The notes beneath the pieces were generated by a model. The model had not been told where the DNA came from. It saw only the letters and a program-made list of their open reading frames with translations, and ran no database searches. Below are positions 33,202 through 45,618 of a stretch of DNA of 64,000 nucleotides, piece after piece. Position 1 is the stretch's first letter, and each line of letters opens with the position of its first letter. The stretch is from Astrocystis sublimbata (lineage: Eukaryota; Ascomycota; Sordariomycetes; Xylariales; Xylariaceae): NCBI GenBank assembly GCA_022453515.1, contig JAJNNY010000012.1, forward strand, positions 558,001 through 622,000. Direction: 5' to 3'. Position numbers and translations under genes: made by a program.

Positions 33202-35577
33202 ATGGCGCCGGATCGTGACACCTTCAATCGCCGGTCATTCGGCCCCTCGCTGAACGCGAGCATCAAACAGGTGCGCTTCCCGCATCTCTCCAAGCCCTAC
33301 CGCCTAGCACCGCATCCTTTCTATCCTTGTTTGAAGCTGTCGTAATGCGCTCTCGCCGGGCAAGGACATTTGCGACGTCTCTCCGCGAATCTTCCCTGTT
33401 CCTCGACTTCTGCGCGCAATTCGATCGGTCGACCCTCGATGCCTACCCCATCCATCGGGACTCCCATGTCCCAACAGTCCTCCGTGTCTCGAAACAAGCA
33501 GCAAGCGGCGACAAAGCTTCCTCCTCGGGAGACTAGCTAACCAGGGTTCCGTAGGCACGAGTCCTCATGGTCGGCGCAGGTGGCATCGGTTGCGAGCTGC
33601 TGAAAAACCTTGTCCTAACGGGCTTTGGCGAGGTCCATATCGTCGATCTGGATACAATTGATCTGAGCAATCTCAATCGGCAGTTCCTGTTTCGACATGA
33701 GCACATCAAGAAATCCAAAGCTGAGGTACGACATGGTGGCACGAGCAAGTAACGTAGAAGTGGCATAAGGGTATACTAAATTCGAAGCAGATAGCTAAGG
33801 ATGCGGCTCAAAGATTCAACCCCAACGTGAAGATCGTTGCCTCACATGCGAACATCAAAGATGCGCAATTCAACCTGGAATGGTTCAGGTCATTTCGGAT
33901 GGTGTTCAATGCGCTGGACAACCTCGAAGCAAGGCGACATGTAAATAGAATGTGCCTAGCCGCCGACGTTCCTCTGATTGAGAGTGGAACTACAGGATTC
34001 AACGGCCAGGTTCAAGTCATCAAAAAGGGTGTTACTGCCTGCTACGATTGCACGGCCAAAGACGTACCAAAGTCCTACCCGGTCTGCACCATTCGATCCA
34101 CACCAAGTCAGCCTATCCATTGCATTGTCTGGGGAAAGAGCTATCTTCTCAACGAGATATTCGGCGCGAGCGAAGACCAGGCCGGCCTCGACACCTCGGA
34201 AAATAGCGATAATGCCAAAGAAATGGCAGAGCTTAAGAAGGAGTCTGAGGCATTGAAAACAATTAGGGAATCAGTCGGTACAGAACAGTTCCCTCAAATG
34301 CTGTTTGACAAAGTCTTCAACTCCGACATTACGCGACTACGGTCCATGGAAGACATGTGGAAGTCTCGATCGCCCCCGGAGCCTCTCCAATACGAGAATG
34401 TCCTACGCCAAGCAACCCAAGTAAACGTCGCCAAAGAATCTACCATTCAGGATGGACAAAAAGTGTGGACCCTAGAAGAGAATCTGGTGGTGTTTAACGA
34501 TAGCTTAAAACGCCTAAGTAAACGTATCTTGGATTTGAAGAAGCAATACGGTGATCATTCCCCACAGGCCACAATCAGCTTCGACAAAGATGATGATGAC
34601 ACACTAGACTTCGTTGCTGCGAGCGCCAACATCCGCTCCTTCGTGTTCGGCATCGAGCCAAAATCTCGGTTCGACATCAAGCAAATGGCTGGCAATATCA
34701 TACCTGCCATCGCAACTACCAATGCGATTGTGGCTGGCTTGTGTGTCCTAGAGTCATTCAAAGTCCTTAGAGGAGAGTTTGAAACGGCGCAGGAAGTGAG
34801 TTGTATTCGACACTTCGCCATGCGACCTTGCTAATTCGTTGTCAGGTCTTCTTGACACCTTTCGCTCCCCAGAGATTGCTGGCTCCGGACCGACCTCGTG
34901 CGCCCAACCCGAACTGTCCGATCTGTGGCAATTATCAGACCAGCGTGTGTGTGGACCTTGCGCGGGCGACACTCAACGATCTGGTTGAAGATTTCGTCAA
35001 GGTCCAGCTAGGTTTCGGCGACCATGAATTTGCGATTAGCAGCGAGGTTGGGTTGCTTTACGACCCCGACGAAACGGACAATCTAGCAAAATTGCTCAGC
35101 GAGCTTGGTAGGCCTCATCTCATGGGGTCCCGCATCAGTCTGCTAATACTGCCCAGGTATCAACCAAAATAGCTTTGTCACAATCGTTGACGAAGAAGAG
35201 GACGACACATTTATTAACGTCGTTCTAAATATACAATCTTCGTATGTGCCTTCCAGCCTCCAACTTAAATTCTTTTCTAACTTCTTTCCAGCCCGATTGA
35301 GGGCACGGAGAAACCTATCAAGGGTCTGGAACCAGATAAGGCACCTAGTATTCCACGCAAGCCCAAGAAGGAGCCTCCGACAACCGAGTCAAATGGAGCT
35401 CAGGCACAGACTCAACCCCTCAAGCCAGAATTGGAGGTCACGAAGGATCTCAAACGATCCAGATTAGATGACAACGAGCTCCTCTCGGCCAAGAAGAGGG
35501 CTAAGACAGTGGTGGATGATGACGTGGTCATAGTCGACGACGACGCCGGCACCGGTGCCATTACGATCGACGACTGA
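33202..35577 (+). CDS. UBA2: SUMO-activating enzyme E1 catalytic subunit Uba2
   Basis: Six exons (33202-33270, 33555-33725, 33791-34795, 34846-35107, 35157-35241, 35292-35577) give 625 aa. The nucleotide site [13 protein letters not shown] is at residues 29-41. The catalytic Cys179 lies in the diagnostic [20 protein letters not shown]. The zinc pairs are Cys164/Cys167 and Cys439/Cys442 (NCPICG). A ubiquitin-fold domain follows ([17 protein letters not shown]...[13 protein letters not shown]). The tail has a basic nuclear-localisation-like patch ([18 protein letters not shown]) and a hydrophobic-acidic SUMO-interaction-like motif ([10 protein letters not shown]). With Aos1, Uba2 adenylates SUMO, forms the thioester and passes SUMO to Ubc9 in the nucleus. 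The gene is tail-to-tail with OAR1, only 81 bp apart. Confidence 0.95.
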
Positions 35578-35658
35578 TGAATCTCCGATAACCAACATCG
35601 ATAGAGCAATTATTACAAGTCTCTGCGAAGACTTGCCAAACAAAATGCATGCAGTTAA

Positions 35659-36854
35659 TTACGTAGCGCTCAAGCCTCCATCGATGTTGAGCACGCAATT
35701 GTGCGCGTACGTATTTGTCGCAAGGAAGAGCGCGGCATCAGCAACCTCTTCTGGGAGCCCTTGACGGCCCAAAGGGATTCGACCAGAGAGCTCTCCATTC
35801 GAGTCTAGACCTTCACCGGTCATGTATATCAGCACTAATACACTGTACGAAAGGGAAATATTCTGGCGTGTGGGGGGCGGAAGACAGGCAGGAATTGAAA
35901 AGACAAGGCCATGGTAACCGCATACCTTTGGTCATGTTTGTGTTAATGTAGCCAGGCAGGATGACATTGGCCCGGATACCAGACCTTCCCACTTCCCAGG
36001 CAATTGACCTGGTCAGACCTATACTTCGGTTAGATAGGCTACCATAATACCGAGACAATCAACCAAAAAGGAACCAGAAGGGATCATACCAACGATTCCG
36101 GCTTTGGACGCAGCATAGGCCGAGGCACCCACTCCACCATGGGTTGCTAAGAGGCTTGATATATTGATAATGCAGCCTTTATAGAAGGGTCATCGGTCAG
36201 GCACATGATTTCCAAGGTGGCAGGGGCTACTTCCGTACCAGTCTTTTTCTTCATCATTCCTGGAATTACATGTTGGATGCCGAACATGGTTCCCTTAAGG
36301 TTGACGTCGATGATTTGGTTCATTTCTTCGAGCGACGCTTTCATCAAGAGTGAATTCTGCGCAGTACCGGCAGCATTGACCAGTATGTCGATTCGGTCCT
36401 AAACAGTGGCCAAGTAATTCGATGTTCAGTCCCTAGTCCTGGTGTTTGGCTACATGCTCACAGTTTGCTACCAAGTTGCGCAATTGCTCGTTACGAGACG
36501 AGACTGGGTATAGATAGGTGTGCCCACGCTCGGTTTTCGTAGGTGAATGAATGAATGAATGAATGAATAGGTAGTTCAAGGACGTACATTTTTCGCATTT
36601 ACGTCTTCCAAGAACTCCTGCCAAGCGTGGTGGTGGGAGACGTCGAAGGTGCGCGAGGCGTGGTTCGCGTGTCCCCTGGGTTTGAGGGTGCCGAGGGCGA
36701 CGGCGATGTTGTGCTTGTCCCGCCCGATCAGGGTGCACCGCGCGCCGTGGACCGAGAAGAGCTTCGCTATGGCGAGCCCGATGCCCCGGCTGGCGCCGGT
36801 TATGACGCAGTGCTTGCGGTCCAGGCTCATCAGGCTCTTTTGCGGAGGAGGCAT
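35659..36854 (-). CDS. Short-chain dehydrogenase, OAR1-like 3-oxoacyl-[ACP] reductase
   Basis: Exons on the minus strand are 36854-36588, 36398-36239, 36176-36090, 36018-35926 and 35810-35659, giving 252 aa. Motifs are TGASRGIG (residues 19-26, NADPH site), NAAG (97-100), the active Ser in INISS (149-150), YAASK (163-167) and RANVILPGYINT, ending in LNIDGGLSA. FabG-type enzymes reduce 3-oxoacyl-ACP; in fungi the OAR1 member works in mitochondrial type II fatty-acid synthesis, which supports lipoic acid. The first intron (189 nt) is longer than the others and could contain a small in-frame exon (see findings). The start at 36854 was chosen as the first ATG of the frame. Other SDR substrates cannot be excluded. 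Confidence 0.82.
36544..36569. repeat. GAAT tetranucleotide microsatellite in the first intron of the OAR1-like gene
   Basis: About six tandem four-base units immediately inside the intron, some 20 bases from its donor. Length changes here would not alter the protein. Confidence 0.85.
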
Positions 36855-38089
36855 CTCGTTCGTTTGATATGGCGGCTCAGACTTGGATGGGATTGGAGGT
36901 TGCCCTTTATGTACCTGCAAGGGACGAATTGGGCGATGTGAGGTGTGAAAAAGAAGGTGCCCGTTTTCTCCAGTAAAAGCCGCTTGTGGTTGTTTGGGAC
37001 TAGCAACCTTGGGGACTGTTAGATGCTGAGCTCAAGCAATGTAGAGAGAACTTTTGATCGAAAGATAGATACCTATTGAGGGGCAACAACATGCCTACTA
37101 CCTACAGTAAATATGAGCTTGCAGCGTTTGGTATTTTATCTACCTCCGACCCGTGATGACTATTGGAAGTTCAGGATCGCCGCAGGTGCAAATCGCATAT
37201 GATAACTCTACTTACCTACCTAGGGATGTTCTGATCGGGCTGATCATGGTTGGTGGGGGTTGGGACTAACAATTGCCCACCTGCGCACGAGTGATCCCTG
37301 GGCACCTAGCGAGCTACCTGATCGGTTCGTCCGTTGTAAGGGGGCTTGGGTAGGTAGGTAGGTACATGGTGTCCACCTCCAGCCAGTATGTCCGGGGTGG
37401 GAGTAGGTAGCAGCGCCTAATTTAAACGGTGGTCCCGCTGCAACGTCAAGACAGCTGGTTCAAGACATTTAAATTAATACATCAAAGCAGCACTTGACAT
37501 TAATCACTCGTTAATTCGTCGCATCTTGTACTCGCACGCCGTCCTTCGACGTCCAACACACAGCCGGATTTGAAGGCTCCCCGAGCAGGATATGCCTGGG
37601 TAACTGGTCACAATTTAATACCTTATCTTCCTTCGGTTCCTCATGCACAACCTGTCTACCACCTACATGTATACACTTCGACGGCTTTAACCTCGTGATA
37701 ACCACCTCGATACGCTTCGACTGGACGCAGCCGCCGGTTCACCAATTCACCAAGAACCTTAAACAGACGAAACGATTGAAGCGCGCTGCATCCCGATAGA
37801 GCTTGGATAAACTTAAAAAGCACACGCGCGGCATATAAAGCACCGCACACCCCCAAGGTGTAAAGCGTTTCAAGCTTCTTTCTTTCTCCCACGTCCAACC
37901 CCCCAGCTTACGCCCGCGGATCACGTCCTCGGCGACCTCGCATTCTTACCTGGTCGATTCGATGCGCAAGCTGCCCCACGAGCGTGTACTGCCACTGTCA
38001 CTGCCACCGTCACCTCCCCCTACATCGACATCGATACTCGAACCGGCCTTGAAGTCAACCTTCATGGCCATTGTCGTCTTCCCAGGGCC
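36855..38089. promoter_or_regulatory. Divergent promoter region, OAR1-like / LCB3-like
   Basis: A 1.2-kb spacer with GGTAGGTAGGTAC and TACCTACCTAGG-type motifs at about 37211-37225 and 37348-37365. The part next to the phosphatase gene (about 37870-38080) is C-rich. Short minus ORFs at 37511-37924 have no family features. Confidence 0.5.
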
Positions 38090-40072
38090 ATGACTACCGA
38101 GTTCCCACCCTTGCCCGACGGCGTCGATTTCAATGCCAGCTTCGCCGACACCACGTCCGACCCGACGGCCCATGCGCCCGCTCCCGCCTGTGCCCTGAAC
38201 GGGTGCGCCCACGAGAAGGAGGCTGTCATCGATGCCGGCCTCAGGAGCTTGGATCATTGTATGACCGCCCAGCATAGCATAAACCATTGCAGACGTGGGG
38301 AATTGGGCCATTGGCTTGTTGGCGCATTCGCCACCGTGTAACGCCATGAGAGCCAATATACCAATATCATGTGTGCAATGCGACCCAGCCGTGGCGCGAG
38401 GTGCTAACAGTCCATTCGGCAGATAAGCGGTCTCTCCCACCATGGCGATACGATCTGCGACAGCGGGCACTGCCTCTGATCCGCTGGGAAACCCCCTACC
38501 TCGCCTGGCTCCAGGCCAAGCTGCGCACTCCAGCGCTCGATAGCTACTTCGCCATCACCGCCAACCTCGGCACCCATACCTTCTTCATGATCGGCCTCCC
38601 CATCATGTTCTGGTGCGGCTTCGCATCGTTCGGCAAAGGGTTCGCCAGCCTCTTCCCGTCGAGCGCCCGCCGTCGAGTATCGCTAACGTAGTCATAGATT
38701 GGTTCATATATTAGCTTGCGGTGTTTTCTTCACCGGCTTTATCAAGGATTTCTTCTCCTTGCCGCGACCATTGTCTCCGCCCCTGCAACGGATTACCATG
38801 TCTGGCTCAGCTGCACTCGAGTACGGCTTCCCATCGACGCACTCTGCCAACGCTGTATCGGTCACTGTATACGCAATACTGTGTCTCTGGTCGCCTGATA
38901 ATCCTTTTGATCCAAAGACGAAGCTGGCGCTGGAGGCTTTGTCCTACTTCTATGCTATCAGCATTGTTTTCGGTCGTCTCTACTGCGGCATGCATGGCTT
39001 TGTAGATGTGATAATCGGCTCGATTCTGGGCGCAGTGATATCCTTCGTCGAGTTCTACTATGGCCCGCCCTTGGACCTCTATATGCAGCAGAACGGGTGG
39101 ACCGCCATTGTTGCGGCGATATTGACTATCATCGTTCTCGTGAGAGTCCACCCCGAACCTGCTGACGATTGTCCCTGCTTTGACGACAGCGTCTGTTTCG
39201 CTGGTGTCATGATTGGTCTAGAGGTTGGAACCTGGCACTTTGCTCAATCGGCGTTTGCGGCTATCCCGTTCGATCTGCAAGCTCTGGGGTGGTTAGTAGT
39301 CGTTCTACGCGTTTTGTTTGGTGTGTTCATCGTCTTCATCTGGCGTGAATTGGCCAAACCCACCTTGCTCAAGACGCTTCCGCATCTCTTTCGACTTATC
39401 GAAACTTGGGGTCTCGATCTCCCGAGACGATTCTTCATGCCGGCATCGGAATACAAGAACATCCCTCTGCATCTGAAAGTTGACAATGTGTTGCCTAACA
39501 TCAGAGATCTGCCAAACCTGATCACGGCTGTTCGTCATCCCAAACGCGGTAGGTCCGTGTCCATTGGCCCTCAGAGTGCCGCCGATGCCTATGAGACCCT
39601 TGCATATCGCGAGAGAAAGCGAAAGGAGAGCAATGCTAGCTTGCGCACGAAAGGCAGTGTGCCTGAGTTAGCCAACGGCCAGGTAGGCCGCAGCTCGGCG
39701 GTCAATAGCAGGCAACAGAAGCCCAGCGACTTCGAGAAGCAGATGGGCGCAGGAACCGTCGTCGTTTCGCCGATCGATTCTCATCAACCGAACGGTGACC
39801 TAAAATCAAATGGGGACCCAGATCTATATGTTGGCCAGCAGGACGAGCTAGGCGAGAAAGAGGTCTTCTCTAAACTAATTCGACCCCGTGTCCGATACGA
39901 TGTCGAAGTCATCACAAAACTTATCGTCTATGCCGGTCGGTCCTCCTCAGTCCGTTGCTATGATGTCATGGCTAACAATCACATAGGTATTGCCTGGTTT
40001 GCGGTTGAAGGTGTGCCGGTATTGTTTGAGTACATCCCCGGTCTTGGGGCAGGCCACCTACAGCTCAGCTGA
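38090..40072 (+). CDS. Long-chain base 1-phosphate phosphatase (LCB3/SPP-type PAP2 protein)
   Basis: Exons are 38090-38258, 38423-38639, 38698-39935 and 39987-40072, giving 569 aa. The three PAP2 motifs are intact: KDFFSLPRP (Lys145...Arg152-Pro153), the PSTHS active site (174-178, His177) and R-x5-H-x3-D in GRLYCGMHGFVD (Arg222, His228, Asp232). Several membrane helices flank them, and a long Ser/Lys-rich hydrophilic loop (about residues 400-520) precedes the last helix. Enzymes of this type dephosphorylate phytosphingosine and dihydrosphingosine 1-phosphates in the ER membrane. The last intron (51 nt) has no stop and keeps the frame, so retention would add 17 residues. The gene is convergent with the dioxygenase gene. 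Confidence 0.9.
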
Positions 40073-41134
40073 GATAGGATGAGACGCTAGTTGTCGTCGT
40101 CATCTTCATCATCTTCATCATCATTCGTTATGTGAACACGTGCATACAAGCGAACTCGGGCATTCTAGCATCTTTATCCTCTTGGGTCACGGATAAAGCC
40201 TAGGGCGTAAGGCGTTACGGTGCGATGACTACGTTCTCCATGTTATGTCCCTCGTTTTCTTTCTTTCACTTCTCCTGTTCTATATTCAAGCCTCCTTCGT
40301 TAGCTCACTTCCCTCCTATCCCAGGCGCGGCGGCAAGCAAGTTTCTTGTATATATTAGTGACCCCTTGAACACCCTTCCTTCTCTACCAGCGAATATTTG
40401 TACGCCCACGGTAATTCTTCCATGTCATGGACCTATGCAATCAGAGGCCTTCGGCAATCTTCTGGTAATGTGCAAGGTAGAGCAAGAGCGGTTCGGCTGG
40501 TCTTGGCTTGTGGTTTGGAAATAATCTGAGGGTCGGCAGTATTCAATCCTAGACGGTGGTGTTCTTTATAATAGGTGCATGGGAAGAAGTGAGATGTAAT
40601 AACCGACAGAATCATATGAATGCAAATGCTATGAGGATGTCCACATTATTGAGCCTTGGCAGTGCAAAGCAGCACCGTATTCCTCATACGATCCATTGCG
40701 TTAGGGGTGTGAATAGTGGTCGTGTTTGGACCGTCAAGTTTCCTTGCTTTGAGCTTCACGTATCCCCAGCAGGGCATTGACATGTGCCATACATGGTGGT
40801 CGATCTAAAAAGTCACTGTCTCAGACTTGATTCTTTAAGAGCTATAGTACCAGTACCAATTAAGGTAGATAGCTCGTCGGGACATTCTCTCCTACTTTCC
40901 TTACTACTATCACTTTGCTCCCCAACTCCCCCACTCCCTCAATGTCAGCAATTGCTCATCATTAAATGCCATGATGCGTTGTTAATGACAATATTCTGTC
41001 AAGCATTTCTTTGTTAAGTTCGCTTCGTAAATTTAAGTATATACAATTTGTCTATCACGGTCATAGTGGTCTGACCATGAGTCTAGTCTAGAGTCTTTTT
41101 CGATCATACCAGACAAAAATTTCACAGGGTCTAT
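40073..41134. other. Spacer between convergent LCB3-like and PhyH-like genes
   Basis: Just after the LCB3-like stop there is a TCATCT/TCG trinucleotide-rich tract (about 40091-40124), in its 3'UTR. The remainder is AT-rich with only short ORFs. No gene or RNA is seen. Confidence 0.6.
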
Positions 41135-42171
41135 TTATTCGTCATCGGACTTGTTGGTCTTGTACTTCTTGCCGAGAGCGCGGTCAAGGTAGGACTTCTG
41201 GACCTGCTCCTTGGGGACCCAGTTGACGGGGACCTCGAGGCCAAGCTCGCCCTTGGCGTCGAGCTCCTCGAGAACGGGCTTGATGTCCTCGGAGAGCTCG
41301 AGGCGCGTCGGGTTGGGGAACCAGCTGGCGAAGTGGATCTGCGCCAGCATGATGCGAATGTCCTCGGTCTTGTTGGGCATGCCGGCGTGCCATATGGTGA
41401 AGTCGCGGATGGCGAAGCTGCCCTTCTTCAGCGTCGGCTGGATCGGAGGGCCCGCCGCGGCCACCTGTTCGTCCAGCTTGTCCTGTGCGATGTGGCCTGT
41501 GGCGCGCTGCCCCTTCTGTCCACCCTCGCGCGCGATCGTCCGGTTGTGCGTGCCCAGCCACGTCTCTGTCGAGCCGTTGTCGGGGTTCATGCCGATCAGC
41601 GGCACGTTGGTGACGAGCGCGAAGCACTTGGGCGGGTGCGGGAACTCGACGTCGTTGTGCACGGGCTGGCGCTCGTTAGGCTCGTTGTTGACCGGCGGCA
41701 TGGCGGCGTTGCCGGAGGCAAACGTCCACTTGGGCCGGGGGCCGAGGATGGCGGATGTGATTTGGGTGGCGATGGGGTCTGGTTTCGGAGTGTCAGTCGC
41801 GTCATGTCATGTCATCGGACCAGACCAGCACAATACAGCACCGGGGAAATTCCAGGGAGGGATTTTCACGCACTGCAGAAGATGGAGGGGTGGAAGTACT
41901 CCGCCCACGGGGGAGCATCCTGCTGGAGGTTTCCCTTGTTGTAGTTGAAGGGGCTGTCCTCGCCTCGGGCTTGTAGGAAAGCAGAGTCCTCGATCATCTT
42001 GGCGTTGAGGTGGTCCAGATCCTCAACCGGGATGGCATCCTCCACTACGACGACACCATCTCTGGCGAGAGCTTCCGTCGCGATCTTCAGGTTCTCGTCG
42101 TTCAGGCGCTTGTTCTTGATCTCCTCGGCCGAAGGGATCACAGCCGTGGGCTGTCTGGGAGCTATCGCCAT
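41135..42171 (-). CDS. Phytanoyl-CoA dioxygenase (PhyH)-family 2-oxoglutarate/Fe(II) oxygenase
   Basis: Exons on the minus strand are 42171-41874 and 41778-41135, giving 313 aa. The facial triad is visible: His140 and Asp142 in VHNDVEF and His230 in IWHAGMPN, with Arg241 (DIRIML) as the likely 2-oxoglutarate anchor. The N-terminal part (EALARDGVVVVEDAIPVEDLDHLN) is typical of fungal PhyH-like enzymes. The C-terminal end is charged (KKYKTNKSDDE), with no peroxisomal PTS1. Enzymes of this fold hydroxylate diverse substrates, including secondary metabolites; no biosynthetic cluster surrounds this gene, so the substrate is unknown. Large antisense ORFs (up to 245 codons) are shadows from its GC-rich third positions. 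Confidence 0.88.
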
Positions 42172-43985
42172 TCTGAAGTTATGAAAGGGGGGCTTCCTGT
42201 TGAAGTCCCGCGCAGAGTACAAACGATTCCGACGCCGAAATGGGTATGTGAAGAGCTAGATTGATGGGTCTAGCCGGGTATAACTACTGGTTTTCAAGAG
42301 ATCTGATAACAAAAAGACTCATGACCAGCGAATCGAAATCTCGAGGCATCCGCTCGCGATTTATAACGGCTCTTACAACTTCGTGGTGGCCTATATCGGC
42401 CAATCGGCTGCTTGTCTGCTCATGGGGTCCCGATGCCCCTTGTCAAGGATCTCTTGCATATGTCTGTTAGCGGCGCATGGGAATTGTCTAGCCATTCCTT
42501 TCGAAGCGCGCGGCCAGCCATCGGCACGGCTGTCAGCTGACGCTAAGTCAATGCATGGGAGGACAATATCGAGAATGGCGTGGTGTGGAGGTTGCGGGAG
42601 AGTGTTCGGAGTCTCTCTTTGGGCTCGTGGGGACGTTTCAATGCCAGGGTGATTACTAAAAGTGGTTAATAATAGCACTTGCTAGCACGATTGTCGGATG
42701 GTCTGCCGCTGGGGCTTACTAAATATAAGATTGCCAGCCGAGCCAGCGGCATGAACAATTGCAATTATCTCGTTGTGCTAATGGACCTTCCTATCCCTAC
42801 ACGATGCTAGAAATACCTTGCCTATTGTTTCAAGCACGATGAGCTGTCTTTTCGGGTATGGTTTCAGAGAATATTTACCATATGCAGGGTCTCTCTGTTG
42901 GCCAGGCAATAAGCTAGGAGTTATGGGTGTCCCCAGGTTGGCGGCTCCAAATACTCATCGGTGAGATCAAACCTCATGCACAATCTAACAATTTGGAGCA
43001 TTTCTTACCTTAGCAGCAGGGGGTTATAACCGTTATGAACCTGCTGCTGCGACTTATAACTCGTCTGACCTGAGAGCTACGGAGAATGCCAACTCAGAAG
43101 GCCGAACTTACCTAATACTCGCTAACCTAGACACGTCTTATCAATCGGAACTAACAGATGTCGGGTTAGTGTGTCAACTTGGGCTAGAAATAATCGTGGG
43201 GACTAATACTATTGTCTCTACCATGACACAGCTCCCTATGTAGTTTGATGTTCCCACCACTTGATGACATGATGTGCAACGTGTTAGCTTATATCTAGAG
43301 TACTCAGCTTTGATTTAATGCTTTTCTTATGCTTAACCCGCCCTTGAGCACATACATATGAATAGTATTGGCGACTTCAAGCTGAAACTTGGAAGTGTTG
43401 CTCAGGCACCGTTGGCCTTAGTCACGATTTATTACACTAGCACCTTGCTCCTACCACTGACTGACTCATGGCGACAATCGTTTGTTTCCCTTTCTTACTA
43501 CACGGGTCAAGTTGGTTTCGTTGGCACGCAAATTTTTGACATTCAATAAAGACAATAAACAACTGGCAATAACGGAACTGGGAGCACGCGAGCTTAAAGC
43601 ATCAATGGTGGCAAGAAGTCACAGGAAGTTAGATCAAGCTGTAACGTGTACACTCAATTGAAACCCTCACCAAAGTCCAGCTCTTAAACTTGGTTCATGG
43701 TCCGCCTTCGCCTCTAAAAGGTCCCATCAACCTTAACCCTGCATTTGTGCGCCGTCAGGGACTTTTTTATTCTCGTGAAACCAAGTAATTCACCCTCAAG
43801 AGTATATACTGCTGGATTAGCCGTTATCCAGCTTCTGAGGGTATTGCACTGTCGTACTTGAATGATTTCAAGTTGATGCGGTGTTATTTGTACGCAAGCC
43901 GACCATGATAGATCGGTCCGTACAAGATAATTATAAGCAATACTAGTACTGTCATGAGGATCTCTCTGTATATGCACCGCACCAT
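42172..43985. other. 1.8-kb spacer
   Basis: Contains the promoter side of the PhyH-like gene and the 3' side of the membrane-protein gene. Only short ORFs (up to about 95 codons) without features are seen. Confidence 0.55.
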
Positions 43986-44733
43986 CTATGGACCCCGATA
44001 CGAAGGAGAGTATATGCCAAGCTCACTCGGGGGTTCATGCCAAACATTGAATTCCGATGGCAGCTCCGGGGCACGTTGACCTCCTAGCTCAACACGGGGC
44101 TTGGGATCGGCACCTAACTCGGATTTCCACTCGGGAGTATCAATGGAATTATCAGCAGCCACAACTTTTGCGCCACTCTTTCTCCGGCGGCGTAAGACCA
44201 GAACGGCTGCGCTCAACACACCGAGACCGCCCAGACCGGCCCCCACGCCGATTCCGGCTTTTGCGCCAGTGCTCAGCCCGACGACTTTGTCTTCGGTATC
44301 GGTGGGGCCGGCATAGTGCCAGATGCCTGAGTAGAAAACGGGCTCGTCGTCTGCGGGAACGAGGGCGAAAAGATAGTCATCGGGCTCTTGATCTCCCGGT
44401 GTCCATAGATAGGAGTTCCCGACAACATTCGCTGACGTGGTCATGTTAGCGCTGGCATACCATAGCGCTCGGAACTTGGCAATACATACCTGCTATCCTC
44501 TCAACTACTTGCCGAGGTTGATAGTTCACAATATCGATGTTGATAGAATCTGGTGCTGAAGCGTTACTCGTGTCGGATCTGCTTGACGTGTGGTCCCATT
44601 GCAGTAAGAAAGGCACGCCGTAGGTGACAGTAAAATTGGAGGTTAGAATAGATAGACTAGCCAAACATGGTGTTAGACACAATCCGTAGGCGAGAGCATA
44701 CACATATGCTTTGTTGATGGCCGATAAGCCCAT
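43986..44733 (-). CDS. Single-pass membrane protein with Ig-like Ser/Thr-rich (Kre9/KNH-like) ectodomain
   Basis: Exons on the minus strand are 44733-44490 and 44431-43986, giving 229 aa. A signal peptide ends near TPCLAS. A short beta-rich ectodomain follows (FTVTYGVPFLLQWDH...SINIDIVNYQPRQ...NSYLWTPGDQEPDDYLFALV...YSGIWHYAG), with the spacing of fungal Kre9/KNH N-terminal domains. A Gly/Ala-rich helix (AGIGVGAGLGGLGVLSAAVL) is followed by the basic stop-transfer RRRRK. The cytoplasmic tail is about 65 residues, ending in LGIYSPSYRGP. This architecture is common among fungal plasma-membrane proteins of unknown role. The gene is head-to-head with the HET gene across 885 bp. Confidence 0.75.
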
Positions 44734-45618
44734 CGTGAAATTGAGGATTTAGATGTAGGAATAGGAATGACGAAGTCATAGGTGGAACTATCGAGGAGGG
44801 CGGCGAATGGTCATTCTTGTACTCCGGACGACGTCCTTATTACCATGTTCGAGGCTACAGGTTAAGGCTCTCTTCACATTTTCCCTTGAAGAGATGTGGC
44901 AAAGAGTGGCAAAGATACATCAGGCTGTGGCCATCCATGAGTTGAGAATGTGTGGCGTTGATATTGCTAGTTGATTGGGAGCTCAGCCTCAACCTAGGTA
45001 TGCATGTTACACCGTGTCTCAGAGCAACCGACAGTAGCTTGACACGCTTGAGTAGGACAGAGAGTAGGACGAGACAATCCCACCAAACATTTGTAAAGGT
45101 GTGTCGATCATCGCTAATCTTGTGCCTCGTCTCAGCCTGCGAGAGAGGTACTTCGAACTATGAACAGTTGCAAAGCTTTGTGCAGAAGTGAGGGCGGAGC
45201 AAAACCACAGATGGTGAGATCTGTTCTGGGGTCTGGGGTTGGTTTATGTGTGCGCCCTGTTCGGCTTCCATCTAAGAGAATCGAGCTTTCAACACATGTA
45301 TTGTAGCAAAACCCCTAAAGTCTCGCAAAGATGAACCGCAAGCTACATGTTAGTGCCTTCATCTAGAACAATGCTTGCTACCTTGCATCAAGATCTCTTG
45401 CCTGGAATCACAGCACTGGCGAATTTCGGTGCTTGGTGGAAGTGTGGAGAGCCGTAATGAAGAATTTTGTGGGGGCCAAGAACCCAAATTGGGGGATTGG
45501 GTGCACCTCTACACATACCTTCAAGATGAGGATCGGTTTCTGGCCGCTGATCTGACAGAGGCAACATATAATTAAGCAAGTTAGCCGAAACGACGTCTCT
45601 TCGTGCAACAAGATCAGT
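44734..45618. promoter_or_regulatory. Divergent promoter region, membrane protein / HET gene
   Basis: 885 bp shared by two divergent genes. Short ORFs here (79 codons or fewer) show no family features. No specific binding site is claimed. Confidence 0.45.

Noticed and set aside
41211..41948. 245-codon plus-strand ORF
   Set aside because: Antisense to the PhyH-like gene and crosses its intron; no domain.
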